Part shown: piece by piece, positions 26,091 to 33,684 of the stretch
Layout of the letters: every line of letters begins with the position of its first letter
Numbering within the stretch: the first letter of the stretch is position 1
Source: Acidobacteriaceae bacterium
GTDB taxonomy: Bacteria > Acidobacteriota > Terriglobia > Terriglobales > Acidobacteriaceae
NCBI GenBank assembly: GCA_025350325.1
Contig: JANXYB010000109.1
Coordinates: 1 to 64,000, forward strand
Reading direction: 5' to 3'
DNA: 64,000 bases
Made by a program: the position numbers and the translations under genes
Notes under the pieces: generated by a model
Database searches by the model: none
The model's input: the letters and a program-made list of their open reading frames with translations, nothing else
Told to the model about the DNA's origin: nothing

Positions 26091-26900
26091 CTACAGGATT
26101 CCCTGACACGATTTCAAGATGGCTACGCGGTCTCGCGCCACGGTCAATTGCGTGTGCCGCGCATCTCTAAGCGAGAGGATAACCTTGCCTGCAAATCCGC
26201 GGTTCACTTCTTGAATCCAGTGAATATTGACCAGAGCGGAACGGTGAATGCGTATGAATTTTGCCGGGTCAAGACGGCTTTCCAAATTGGCGACGGTTTG
26301 ATCGACGGAATGCTTGCTGCCATTGACGATCGCATAGGTGAGCTTGTCTTGCGTTACAAAGTGAGTTACAGCGTCGAGGTCGAGAAACGAGATGCGCTCG
26401 CCCACGCGCGAGGCGATGCGGCGCGGATAGGTGGTAGATTGTCCGCGTAGCGTCTGCGCCAACTCCTTGAGCAAGACAGGTAAGTCAGGGCTCCGCTGCC
26501 AGTCGGGTTGAATGACTGGCCGGATTCGACCTAGCTTGGAAAGCGCGCGATCAAGTTGCTCGCGCTCGATAGGCTTGAGAAGATAGTCGATTGAGTTGAC
26601 CTCGAAAGCCTTCAGCGCGTATTCGTTGTACGCCGTGGTGAAGATCACCAATGGCTGAACCGGCAGACGCGCCAGCAACTCAAATCCGCTCATGCCGGGC
26701 ATCTGGATATCGAGGAAGAGCACGTCGACAGACCGATCCGATTGCTTGGATTCATTGGCAAGAAAGTCGATAGCAGATGCGGGATCGGTGGCGCTGCCAA
26801 TGATGTGGATACTTTGATATTTAGCGAGCATGCGCTGCAGCCGCTCGATAGCCAGCGGTTCATCATCGACGAGGTATGCGCGTAGTGGAGAGGTTTCCAT
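26091..26900 (-). CDS. LytTR-type response regulator
   Basis: A 269-aa regulator. The receiver domain has the acidic pair in YLVDDEPL (residues 11-13), phosphoacceptor Asp64 in DVLFLDIQMPG, Thr in VIFTTAYNEYAL and Lys in DYLLKPIE. The C-terminal LytTR DNA-binding domain runs about 165-269 (RIASRVGERISFLDLDAV, FIRIHRSALVNIHWI). It is the output of the kinase encoded just upstream (gap of 12 bases or none). ATG 26900 is preferred to the TTG at 26912 that directly follows the kinase stop. It ends the six-gene operon and likely controls it or nearby export genes. Confidence 0.93.
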   Translation of the reverse strand: METSPLRAYLVDDEPLAIERLQRMLAKYQSIHIIGSATDPASAIDFLANESKQSDRSVDVLFLDIQMPGMSGFELLARLPVQPLVIFTTAYNEYALKAFEVNSIDYLLKPIEREQLDRALSKLGRIRPVIQPDWQRSPDLPVLLKELAQTLRGQSTTYPRRIASRVGERISFLDLDAVTHFVTQDKLTYAIVNGSKHSVDQTVANLESRLDPAKFIRIHRSALVNIHWIQEVNRGFAGKVILSLRDARHTQLTVARDRVAILKSCQGIL

Positions 26901-26912
26901 AAAGCAATCCAA

Positions 26913-28031
26913 TTATGCTGGGAATGACAGGCGCACGGCTGTCTTTTGTTTTTCTCGGGTGACTTCCAGTTGTCCATCGGAGCCAAAGAGCAGTTCCAGA
27001 CGCGCGATCAGATTGCCCAGACCGTGTTCGGGTGTAATGGCATCGAGTGAGAAGCCGGGTCCGTCGTCAGTTACTGCCAGATGAATGCGGGTTTTGTCTT
27101 CTGACCCGGACAGAAAAGCCGAAACTTGAATCGTGGCTCCTTCCGGGCGCTGAGAAATTACGTGCTTGACCACATTTTCGACTAGCGATTGAAGGGCAAG
27201 CGGTGGGACCTTTACATCATTCAAATTTAAAGGAACGACGATCTCATAGCGAAGCCGAGAGCCAAATCGAGTTTTCTCAATTTCAAGATAGTCGCGGACG
27301 ATCTTGACTTCCTGGCTAAGTGGAATCAGCCCGCTGTGGTTAGCGCTGAGTGAGAAACGTAGCAGCGAGCCGAGTTTGTCGACGGTATCCTCGGCCAGTT
27401 GCGGGTCGCGCGGGATGAGTGCCGCGATGGAATTCAAAGTATTGAACAAAAAGTGGGGATGGAGACGGGATTCGAGCGAAGAGAGCTGCGCTTCGGCCAG
27501 CAGTTTGTAAGCGCGCTCCTGCTCCAACTGACGGGTGCGCAACTCGAGGGTGGCGCTCTGAAGCCTAGAACGCATCGTTTCATACTTGACCGTGCTCATC
27601 CCGATCAACAGCGATATGACGACCGCAAAGTCGGCCGATGAACGGAATTCGCGCCAGTACGCACCGGAGGAATAACCGCCGATGAATTGCAGAACAAGGC
27701 CGCCTGCAAGACAGCCCAGGAGCGCCGTGCACACCAGGGAACATAGCTGCATGAGAAGTATTAGCCGCGGAAATCTATCAGTGAAACGAACGGAAACCCA
27801 TTGCAGAAGAGCCATTGAAGGCAGGGCAATTAGCGTGGAATAAATCAAAGAAGCAAGAACATGGATGCCGGTCTGTGACCACATCACGCCCATGGACTGC
27901 AACAGGGCCAAGACCGTCAGTACGATGACGGCAAGGAAAGCCAGGACCCTAAGCAGTTTTGAGGCGTATTTGCCCTTGGAATCGTTGCTGACAGCGCGAT
28001 TGGATGAGAACAGATCGATGGCAGACATCAT
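26913..28031 (-). CDS. LytS-type sensor histidine kinase
   Basis: A 372-aa kinase of the His_kinase (PF06580) family. Four hydrophobic helices at about 27-50, 55-80, 90-118 and 133-147 form the sensor, with no large periplasmic domain. The phosphoacceptor is His193 in RLHPHFLFNTLNSIAAL, followed by an ATPase domain with LQSLVENVVKHVI and DDGPGFSLDA...GLGNLIARL. The start ATG overlaps the stop of the upstream barrel gene (ATGA), so translation is coupled. The location in an export operon suggests that it senses membrane or lipid state (inference). Confidence 0.93.
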   Translation of the reverse strand: MMSAIDLFSSNRAVSNDSKGKYASKLLRVLAFLAVIVLTVLALLQSMGVMWSQTGIHVLASLIYSTLIALPSMALLQWVSVRFTDRFPRLILLMQLCSLVCTALLGCLAGGLVLQFIGGYSSGAYWREFRSSADFAVVISLLIGMSTVKYETMRSRLQSATLELRTRQLEQERAYKLLAEAQLSSLESRLHPHFLFNTLNSIAALIPRDPQLAEDTVDKLGSLLRFSLSANHSGLIPLSQEVKIVRDYLEIEKTRFGSRLRYEIVVPLNLNDVKVPPLALQSLVENVVKHVISQRPEGATIQVSAFLSGSEDKTRIHLAVTDDGPGFSLDAITPEHGLGNLIARLELLFGSDGQLEVTREKQKTAVRLSFPA

Positions 28032-29110
28032 AATTGGAATTTGATTCCCACGGAAGTGGCGGTTGAGTAGGGTGTAGCGCCGAACTCCAATGTTTTGTTA
28101 CCCGCCGGAATTTCCAAGTGCATATAGGAAGAGACGTGGGTTCCGAACCAGCGCCCCGCGTCCACGACGCTAATATAACTGCGGTCGTCCGAATTGGCGA
28201 CCAAGGCGCCGGAAACGTTCCACTCCTTCCAGCCCGGCAATTCGCGGAGCCGCAACTTTCCCGCATTCAGGAATACGTAATGCCGCCGGCCAGAGAGCGG
28301 CGAGATGGCGGTGCTTCGATAGTAGGGGGTGTTGGGCGGTGTGTAGAATTCGCCGATGAACGTGACGCCGGAAGCATGGATGTACTTAGCGCCTGCGACC
28401 AGTGCGCCTCGTTCGCGCCATAGTGCTTCACCGTGCACCTCCCAGGCTTGACCCAACACACGAGTGAACGTGAGGCCACCAAAGGCGTCTCTATCGCGGT
28501 CATTGCCAGCGATCAGAGATGTGTCGAATCCACGCGCCAGAATGTTATAGCGAAACGCAGTCGTATCGTGAAGGTTCGACCCGGCAGGAGCAAGTGCGGC
28601 AGTAGACCAGGCCGCGGCTAACGCGTGCGGCCCGTGCACGTAGTCGACTTTGAGCATGTCGCGCCCTTGATTAAGATTCAAGCGGTCGTTGGGGTTGGCC
28701 GGGTTCCGAGGTGGGTCGAGCACACCCGCCGGGCTGAATGCATAGCCAGTGCCCCAGCGAACAATTTTTCGGCCAACCATGAAGTCGAAGCTCCCGGCGG
28801 AGAGCCCGGCATACGTTTCCTTCACGCGAAGCTGAGTGTGAGTGCTGCCATGCGTAGCCGAGAGTGCAACAACGCTTGACGCCAAGCTCCAGCGAGGCTT
28901 GTAGCGGAGGGTGAAGGAGGGCTCAAGCAGTATCTGATTGAAGCACTTCGGCGTAGGGACTCGGAGATTTCCGTAGAGAGTTGCGTCATTCATGGCGGTG
29001 AAGGCGTAGCGGAAATCGCGTCGCGACTCAGAGGCAGGCTGGTCCTGCGCAACGGCCAGGGTTGCCATCGCCGAGATAAACAGGATCGGAAATTTGAGAG
29101 CAAATTTCAT
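28028..29110 (-). CDS. Outer membrane beta-barrel protein
   Basis: A 360-aa exported protein with signal peptide (FPILFISAMATLAVAQ). The body alternates short strands with aromatic residues and ends in FQL, as in outer membrane barrels. The segment FMVGRKIVRWGTGYAFSPAG followed by DPPRNP resembles the region GR-x-x-x-WG in DUF1302-like and related porin-like barrels. Probable role: outer-membrane channel or acceptor for the substrate moved by the ABC system in the same operon (inference). Its stop overlaps the kinase start by 4 bases. Confidence 0.8.
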   Translation of the reverse strand: MKFALKFPILFISAMATLAVAQDQPASESRRDFRYAFTAMNDATLYGNLRVPTPKCFNQILLEPSFTLRYKPRWSLASSVVALSATHGSTHTQLRVKETYAGLSAGSFDFMVGRKIVRWGTGYAFSPAGVLDPPRNPANPNDRLNLNQGRDMLKVDYVHGPHALAAAWSTAALAPAGSNLHDTTAFRYNILARGFDTSLIAGNDRDRDAFGGLTFTRVLGQAWEVHGEALWRERGALVAGAKYIHASGVTFIGEFYTPPNTPYYRSTAISPLSGRRHYVFLNAGKLRLRELPGWKEWNVSGALVANSDDRSYISVVDAGRWFGTHVSSYMHLEIPAGNKTLEFGATPYSTATSVGIKFQL

Positions 29111-29157
29111 TGAACATATTCTCTATACATTCGGCAGCGCGTGAACGACAGGTGACA

Positions 29158-29916
29158 CTAAAAACGATCTGTACGGCCTTGATAGAAGAGCTTGTCGGGC
29201 AGGTTGCGCTGGGTGATGCCAGAGTATTCGAGCACGCTGTGTGAGTTATGTCGTATCTCGTCGTAAAGCGTCATGCGCCGAAGCTGGCTCCTGCCGCCGA
29301 CAGGTGCATATTCATCGAAGGTGGCGGATTTGAGGTGCTTGCCGGAGGTAAGGTAAAACTCGGCTCTCATGGGGCGGGCATCTTCAACGCGAAGCCAGTA
29401 TAGGATGCGTTGGTAAGTCGCACCCTTTCGCCTGGCGGTAAGGTCAAGTACATAGCACTCAACCGCGCCTATCTTTTCGGTGCGCAGATAGACTGGCGAA
29501 TAATCGACAGAGTAGTTAGTGCGGGCTACATCCCCGTTCGAGGCATTGCCAGAGAGACGTTCGAGCGGAGTGATGCGGATAGGGCGACTGGTGTCAGGAA
29601 GATATATCCACATATCGTCCCCCAGCATGAGCAGGTGCTGGCCTTTCTGGCGCGGACTTAGAAACTCTATGTATGTTTTCTCCGTTCCCTTTTGCGAGAC
29701 GTCGTAGAGATATTCTTCATCTTTCTTGTTGGATTCGAAGTTAGTGATTTTGACGTGGAGTTCATACGATGCCCACCCGTTCCGGTATAAGTCGGATCGT
29801 TTGAGTAACGCGTCAGCATCGGGGTTCGTTGCGCGGCTGGCCAAAGGGTAGGCAAACAAAAAGCCAACCAGGCAGCACAGTAAGAGGGTGCGTCGTTTGA
29901 AGTTCAAGTTAGACAT
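29158..29916 (-). CDS. LolA-like outer membrane lipoprotein-sorting protein
   Basis: A 252-aa exported protein with signal peptide (RTLLLCCLVGFLFAYPLAS), then ALLKRSDLYRNGWASYELHVK, strand-rich segments with FLSPRQKGQHLLMLGDDMWI and YLPDTSRPIRI, and a GRSQLRRMTLYDE turn. This is the pattern of the outer membrane lipoprotein-sorting (PF17131) family, LolA-like periplasmic carriers. ATG 29916 has GGAGG nine bases before it and overlaps the permease gene by eight bases. It probably carries a lipid or lipoprotein from the ABC permease to the outer-membrane barrel (inference). Confidence 0.85.
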   Translation of the reverse strand: MSNLNFKRRTLLLCCLVGFLFAYPLASRATNPDADALLKRSDLYRNGWASYELHVKITNFESNKKDEEYLYDVSQKGTEKTYIEFLSPRQKGQHLLMLGDDMWIYLPDTSRPIRITPLERLSGNASNGDVARTNYSVDYSPVYLRTEKIGAVECYVLDLTARRKGATYQRILYWLRVEDARPMRAEFYLTSGKHLKSATFDEYAPVGGRSQLRRMTLYDEIRHNSHSVLEYSGITQRNLPDKLFYQGRTDRF

Positions 29917-31138
29917 GAGCAAGGGCCTCCGCAATCTGCATACGAGAGGCACGTATCGCCGGCAGGATGGATGCGAGCATTAGTGAGACAATCACCAAGA
30001 GCGATGAGCCAATCATAATAATAGGGACATGAAAGACATGAAAACTCATGGCCTCTGTCGATCCGGGCGGTGGGGGAAGGCGAACGTCGACGGCATTGAT
30101 AAGGATGCCGAGCAGATTGCCTGCAGCCAGGCCCACGGCAGCTCCCAACAGGGCGAGCAGCAGGGCCTCAAGCATAAAGAGGGTGATGATCCACATGCGC
30201 GGCGTGCCCATGGCCAGCATGGTTCCGATCTCCCGAGTGCGTTCGAACATAGTCATCAACATGGTGTTGACGCTGGACATAAGAACCATGAAGAAGACAA
30301 TGATGCCGATAAAAATATAGATAGTGTTGAAGAGTGAGCGAACCTGTTTATACCAGGTGGCCAGATCGATCCATTTTCTAAGCACCAGCTTTTGTGTTTG
30401 GCCATGCAGGCGTGGTGCAAGTTCGCCATAGGCGCGGTCCGTATTCTCGGTTGCATCAAGGCCTACGACCAGGTTGGTGATGCGATCGCTTTGCAGCAGC
30501 CTCTGCGCCGAGCTCAAATCGATACGTACATAGTGGTCGTCGTACTCTTTGATTCCGGTGTTTACGATGCCTGCGACCTGCACATCGATTCCATTCAAGG
30601 CGCCGTCGGAGGTAACAGCCAGCAGCGTCAGTCCATCCCCTGGCTTGACGTTCATCGACTCGGCCACACCGGCGCCGACAAGCGCCTCTATCTCGCCGCT
30701 GGGCTTGTCGGCTAGATTTTTCCCGGCGCTGATGTGGGTCACGAAACCCAGGCTTTTTTCCTCAACGGGATCGACGGCGCTACCCATAAAGATTGAGGAC
30801 TTCACGCCATTGGAAAGCATTCCATTGAAGTCGATACGCGGAGCAACGCCCCGAATGTGGCGGCCGGTCTTGACGGCCGCGGCTACCTGACGCCAATTCT
30901 GAATGCCGGTATCGAGAACGCGCACCTCGTCCCGAGCAAAGTGCTCAGCGGTGAAGATTTGAATGTGGCCCAGGCCGTTATTAATTGCGCCTTCTCGGGT
31001 GCCGCTGTACATGTAGGCGAAGAATCCGCCCACCAGGAGCAGACCGGTTACCCCTCCGCCCACCATTAACAGAGTCATGATAGTGCGGCGGCGGTTGCGG
31101 AAGACATTACGAAAGGCGAGAAGAAGGAATTTACCCAT
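29909..31138 (-). CDS. ABC transporter permease, FtsX/LolE-like
   Basis: A 409-aa inner membrane protein with the MacB/FtsX topology: one N-terminal TM helix (about 17-42) after LLLAFRNVFRNRRRTIMT, a large periplasmic domain (45-270), then three TM helices (about 280-305, 330-355, 372-398), ending with PAIRASRMQIAEALAHV. Such permeases extract membrane-anchored molecules rather than importing solutes. It pairs with the ATPase gene that overlaps it by 8 bases. A ribosome binding site GGAG is present. Confidence 0.93.
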   Translation of the reverse strand: MGKFLLLAFRNVFRNRRRTIMTLLMVGGGVTGLLLVGGFFAYMYSGTREGAINNGLGHIQIFTAEHFARDEVRVLDTGIQNWRQVAAAVKTGRHIRGVAPRIDFNGMLSNGVKSSIFMGSAVDPVEEKSLGFVTHISAGKNLADKPSGEIEALVGAGVAESMNVKPGDGLTLLAVTSDGALNGIDVQVAGIVNTGIKEYDDHYVRIDLSSAQRLLQSDRITNLVVGLDATENTDRAYGELAPRLHGQTQKLVLRKWIDLATWYKQVRSLFNTIYIFIGIIVFFMVLMSSVNTMLMTMFERTREIGTMLAMGTPRMWIITLFMLEALLLALLGAAVGLAAGNLLGILINAVDVRLPPPPGSTEAMSFHVFHVPIIMIGSSLLVIVSLMLASILPAIRASRMQIAEALAHV

Positions 31139-31880
31139 GACACACTCCTACGGCGTGCGTGTCGGAAATGACTTGCCCGTCGGTGAGGCGGACGATGCGG
31201 GGAGTGTGATCCAGCAGCCGGGCATCGTGTGTAGAGAAGATGAAGGTGAGGCCAAGCCGGACGTTGAGGTCTTGCATCAGGTCAATGAGTTGGGTGGCGT
31301 TGTTGGTATCGAGGTTGGCGGTTGGCTCGTCGGCTAACACCAGTGTGGGCCGATGGACGATGGCGCGGGCCACAGCTACGCGCTGACGTTCACCGCCAGA
31401 GAGCAGGTCGGGGCGCTGGTTGGCGCGGGCGGAGAGACCAACGCTGTCGAGCGCTTCGGCCACGCGCATTCGCCGCTCCCGGCTACCCACGCCGCGAATC
31501 AGCAGCGGAAACTCTACGTTCTCTGCGGCGGTAAAGACGGGAATGAGATTGAAGGTCTGAAAGACGAAACCGATCTTTTCGCGGCGAAGAGTGGTCATGG
31601 CCTTGGGCGTCAGTTCTGAGGTATCAACCCCGCCGACCACAATGTGTCCTTCTGTTGGCTTGTCGATGCATCCGATCAGATTGAGAAGGGTTGATTTGCC
31701 GCTTCCGCTTGGGCCGGCAATGGCGAGGAATTCGCCCGCATTGACGCGGAGGTTAGCGTTGTTGAGAGCGCTGACAAAATTACTGTTCTTGTGTTGGTGT
31801 GGATTGTCTAGCGCGATCGCGTCCAACGGAAATCGGCGGCTCACTGCTGCGACGTTGACTAATTCTTGGGGTGCGCACAT
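31131..31880 (-). CDS. ABC transporter ATP-binding protein, LolD/MacB-type
   Basis: A 249-aa ATPase. Walker A is GPSGSGKSTLLNLIG, followed by Q-loop FVFQTFNLIPVFTAAENVEFP, signature LLSGGERQRVAVARAIV, Walker B LVLADEPTANLD and H-loop STHDARL. These fit the LolD/MacB class that energises FtsX-like permeases. ATG 31880 is chosen because GGAGAGAGG precedes it and it matches family length; the frame extends to 31967. It is the first gene of the six-gene operon that ends with the LytTR regulator. Confidence 0.93.
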   Translation of the reverse strand: MCAPQELVNVAAVSRRFPLDAIALDNPHQHKNSNFVSALNNANLRVNAGEFLAIAGPSGSGKSTLLNLIGCIDKPTEGHIVVGGVDTSELTPKAMTTLRREKIGFVFQTFNLIPVFTAAENVEFPLLIRGVGSRERRMRVAEALDSVGLSARANQRPDLLSGGERQRVAVARAIVHRPTLVLADEPTANLDTNNATQLIDLMQDLNVRLGLTFIFSTHDARLLDHTPRIVRLTDGQVISDTHAVGVCHG

Positions 31881-32133
31881 GGCGGCAACCTCTCTCCGTC
31901 CCTGCTTCGAAATCAAAGGTACGGCGTCAGCCGCGTCGCGGCTATGAATGCCGGACCAGCGGTTCAAATTGCTGCCGAAGGGTTAAAAACGAGGACTGAA
32001 GCGGATCAACTGCGAAACGTGATCCACAACTACTAAGGGCGCTTGGGCAATCAGTTGGGGTAAGGGCCGGTCATAGAAGGGAACCGCGAGAGGCGCACAG
32101 CTTTTACCCCGACACCGGATGGTCCTCGGAGAT

Positions 32134-33141
32134 CTAGTCAGGAAGTCCGGTGTAGTGTTCAACATGGTGAACGGCGGAATGGTCCTCGAGAGATTCCAGA
32201 TGTGTGGTAATTTCGGAAGGTATTCCCAGGTCAAGTGCAAGTCGTTCTTCCACCACGGTCGCAAGTTTGTGGGCGTCGCCAAGAGCCATTGTGTAAGGGA
32301 ATAAGAGATGTACTTCGATAATCTGGCGATATCCTGTGGTTCGAAAACGCACGCCATGATATTGCAGTCCTACATCTCCACAAGCCGCGTCGAGCCGGGC
32401 GCGAATCAGGTGCCCGACCTTGGGGTCGGAGTAATCGAGCAGTCCCTTAATCGATCTCCAGAGCAAGCTGCCGCCTGACCACAGAATGTTTACCGCGACA
32501 GCGATGGCGATGAGCGGGTCAAAGGGCTTCCATCCAGTCATCATTACCAAGATCAGGCCCGCAAACACGCCGAAGCTCGTCCAACTGTCGGTGAGCACAT
32601 GCTTGCCGTCCGCTTCAAGTATCAGGGAGTGGTTCCGTTTCCCAATTCGAAGCAGGTAAAGGCCCAACACAGCATTTAACACACCGGCGGCCACGATCAA
32701 CAACGCGCCTTGTCCGAGGTTATCCAGGACCAACCCGTGTCTCCACTTTTGAATGGTCATTACCAGAATGCTGCCCGCAGCCAGCACGATCATGGCGCCT
32801 TCAAATCCCGCAGAGAAGAAGTTAATTCTCTCGTATCCGTATTGAAACGTCGGGACGGCTGGACGGGTGCTCAACCAAAGGCTGAAGACAGCGAACGCCA
32901 CCGCCACTACGTGCACGACAGATTCAGCGGCGTCAGAGAAAATAGCTGAAGATCCGGTATGCAAATAGGCAGTCATTTTTCCGGCAAGCATCAATACGCC
33001 GATGATCAATGAAAGCCGCATGGCGATACGAGCGTCGCGATTCCGCTTTGCGCTGTTATTGGAAGCGACTTGCTTCGGCACTGTCTTCACGGCCGTTCCT
33101 TCTGTTTGCGGAACCTGGACAGCTTCTGAGAGCAAGGTCAC
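32134..33141 (-). CDS. Cation diffusion facilitator (DmeF-like) metal efflux protein
   Basis: A 335-aa CDF transporter. Six hydrophobic helices lie between about 42 and 235. The TM2 metal site region is FSDAAESVVHVVAV (Asp70, Glu73, His77), and TM5 has HVLTDSWTS with His and Asp four apart. A cytoplasmic C-terminal domain follows, ending His-rich (LEDHSAVHHVEHYTG). It exports divalent metals by proton antiport. The gene is coupled to a CsoR/RcnR-type repressor (stop and GTG start overlap), the arrangement of dmeRF nickel/cobalt efflux operons, so Ni or Co is the likeliest substrate (inference). Confidence 0.9.
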   Translation of the reverse strand: MTLLSEAVQVPQTEGTAVKTVPKQVASNNSAKRNRDARIAMRLSLIIGVLMLAGKMTAYLHTGSSAIFSDAAESVVHVVAVAFAVFSLWLSTRPAVPTFQYGYERINFFSAGFEGAMIVLAAGSILVMTIQKWRHGLVLDNLGQGALLIVAAGVLNAVLGLYLLRIGKRNHSLILEADGKHVLTDSWTSFGVFAGLILVMMTGWKPFDPLIAIAVAVNILWSGGSLLWRSIKGLLDYSDPKVGHLIRARLDAACGDVGLQYHGVRFRTTGYRQIIEVHLLFPYTMALGDAHKLATVVEERLALDLGIPSEITTHLESLEDHSAVHHVEHYTGLPD

Positions 33142-33410
33142 TTCAAGTAGGCTCGCACCAGATCAATCAGATCTTCGGCGAGCTCCGGAGCAATCTGCTC
33201 CTTCGATTCGACGGTGAGATGGAAACGTATGTGATCTTCCAATACCTCGCCCATGAGGCTGTTGACCCCGCCCCGCACCGCGGCGAGCAACATCAGCTGG
33301 TCGCCGCAGTCCTCGTCGGCTGCCAGCGTTCGCTCGACCGCGTCTAACTGCCCACGAAGCCTGCGCACTCGCTGCAATAATTTCAATTTCTCCCGTTCGT
33401 GAGTGGACAT
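33138..33410 (-). CDS. CsoR/RcnR/FrmR-family metal-sensing repressor
   Basis: A 90-aa all-helical repressor. The fingerprint residues His4, Cys35, His60 and His64 (DEDCGDQLML, EVLEDHIRFHL) match the His-Cys-His-His set of RcnR/DmeR-type nickel/cobalt sensors, not the Cys-His-Cys of copper CsoR; the backbone (RVRRLRGQLDAVERTL) is also close to FrmR. GAGGAG lies seven bases before the ATG. It is expected to release its operator when it binds metal and so induce the overlapping efflux gene. Confidence 0.92.
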   Translation of the reverse strand: MSTHEREKLKLLQRVRRLRGQLDAVERTLAADEDCGDQLMLLAAVRGGVNSLMGEVLEDHIRFHLTVESKEQIAPELAEDLIDLVRAYLK

Positions 33411-33442
33411 TGCAGATCTCCTCAGGCTTCGTGAATGAAGTA

Positions 33443-33465
33443 TATACCTAGTGGGGGTACCCTAC
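33443..33465 (-). promoter_or_regulatory. G-tract operator for the CsoR/RcnR-type repressor
   Basis: The sequence TATACCTAGTGGGGGTACCC continuing with TAC carries a central G5 tract and flanking TACC/GGTA-like half-sites. This is the kind of site bound by RcnR/CsoR family repressors, and it lies about 33 bases upstream of the repressor start. Confidence 0.6.
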
Positions 33466-33684
33466 TTGATCAGTAGCACTTCGGAGAGCCTGTTTGCTCG
33501 GTGGACAAAGCTCGTTGCTTACGCGACCGTTCAGCGCAGCCGTCCTGCACATGAGGTGTAGATTGAGACTAGTTACAGCAGATGCGAATAGGCTTGTTAC
33601 ACGAGTGTGCGATAGGTATATTGGTTCCCAAAGTCAAGAGCAGGTGCTCGACAACTTGACGCACCGATTTCTGGCACATTCCGC

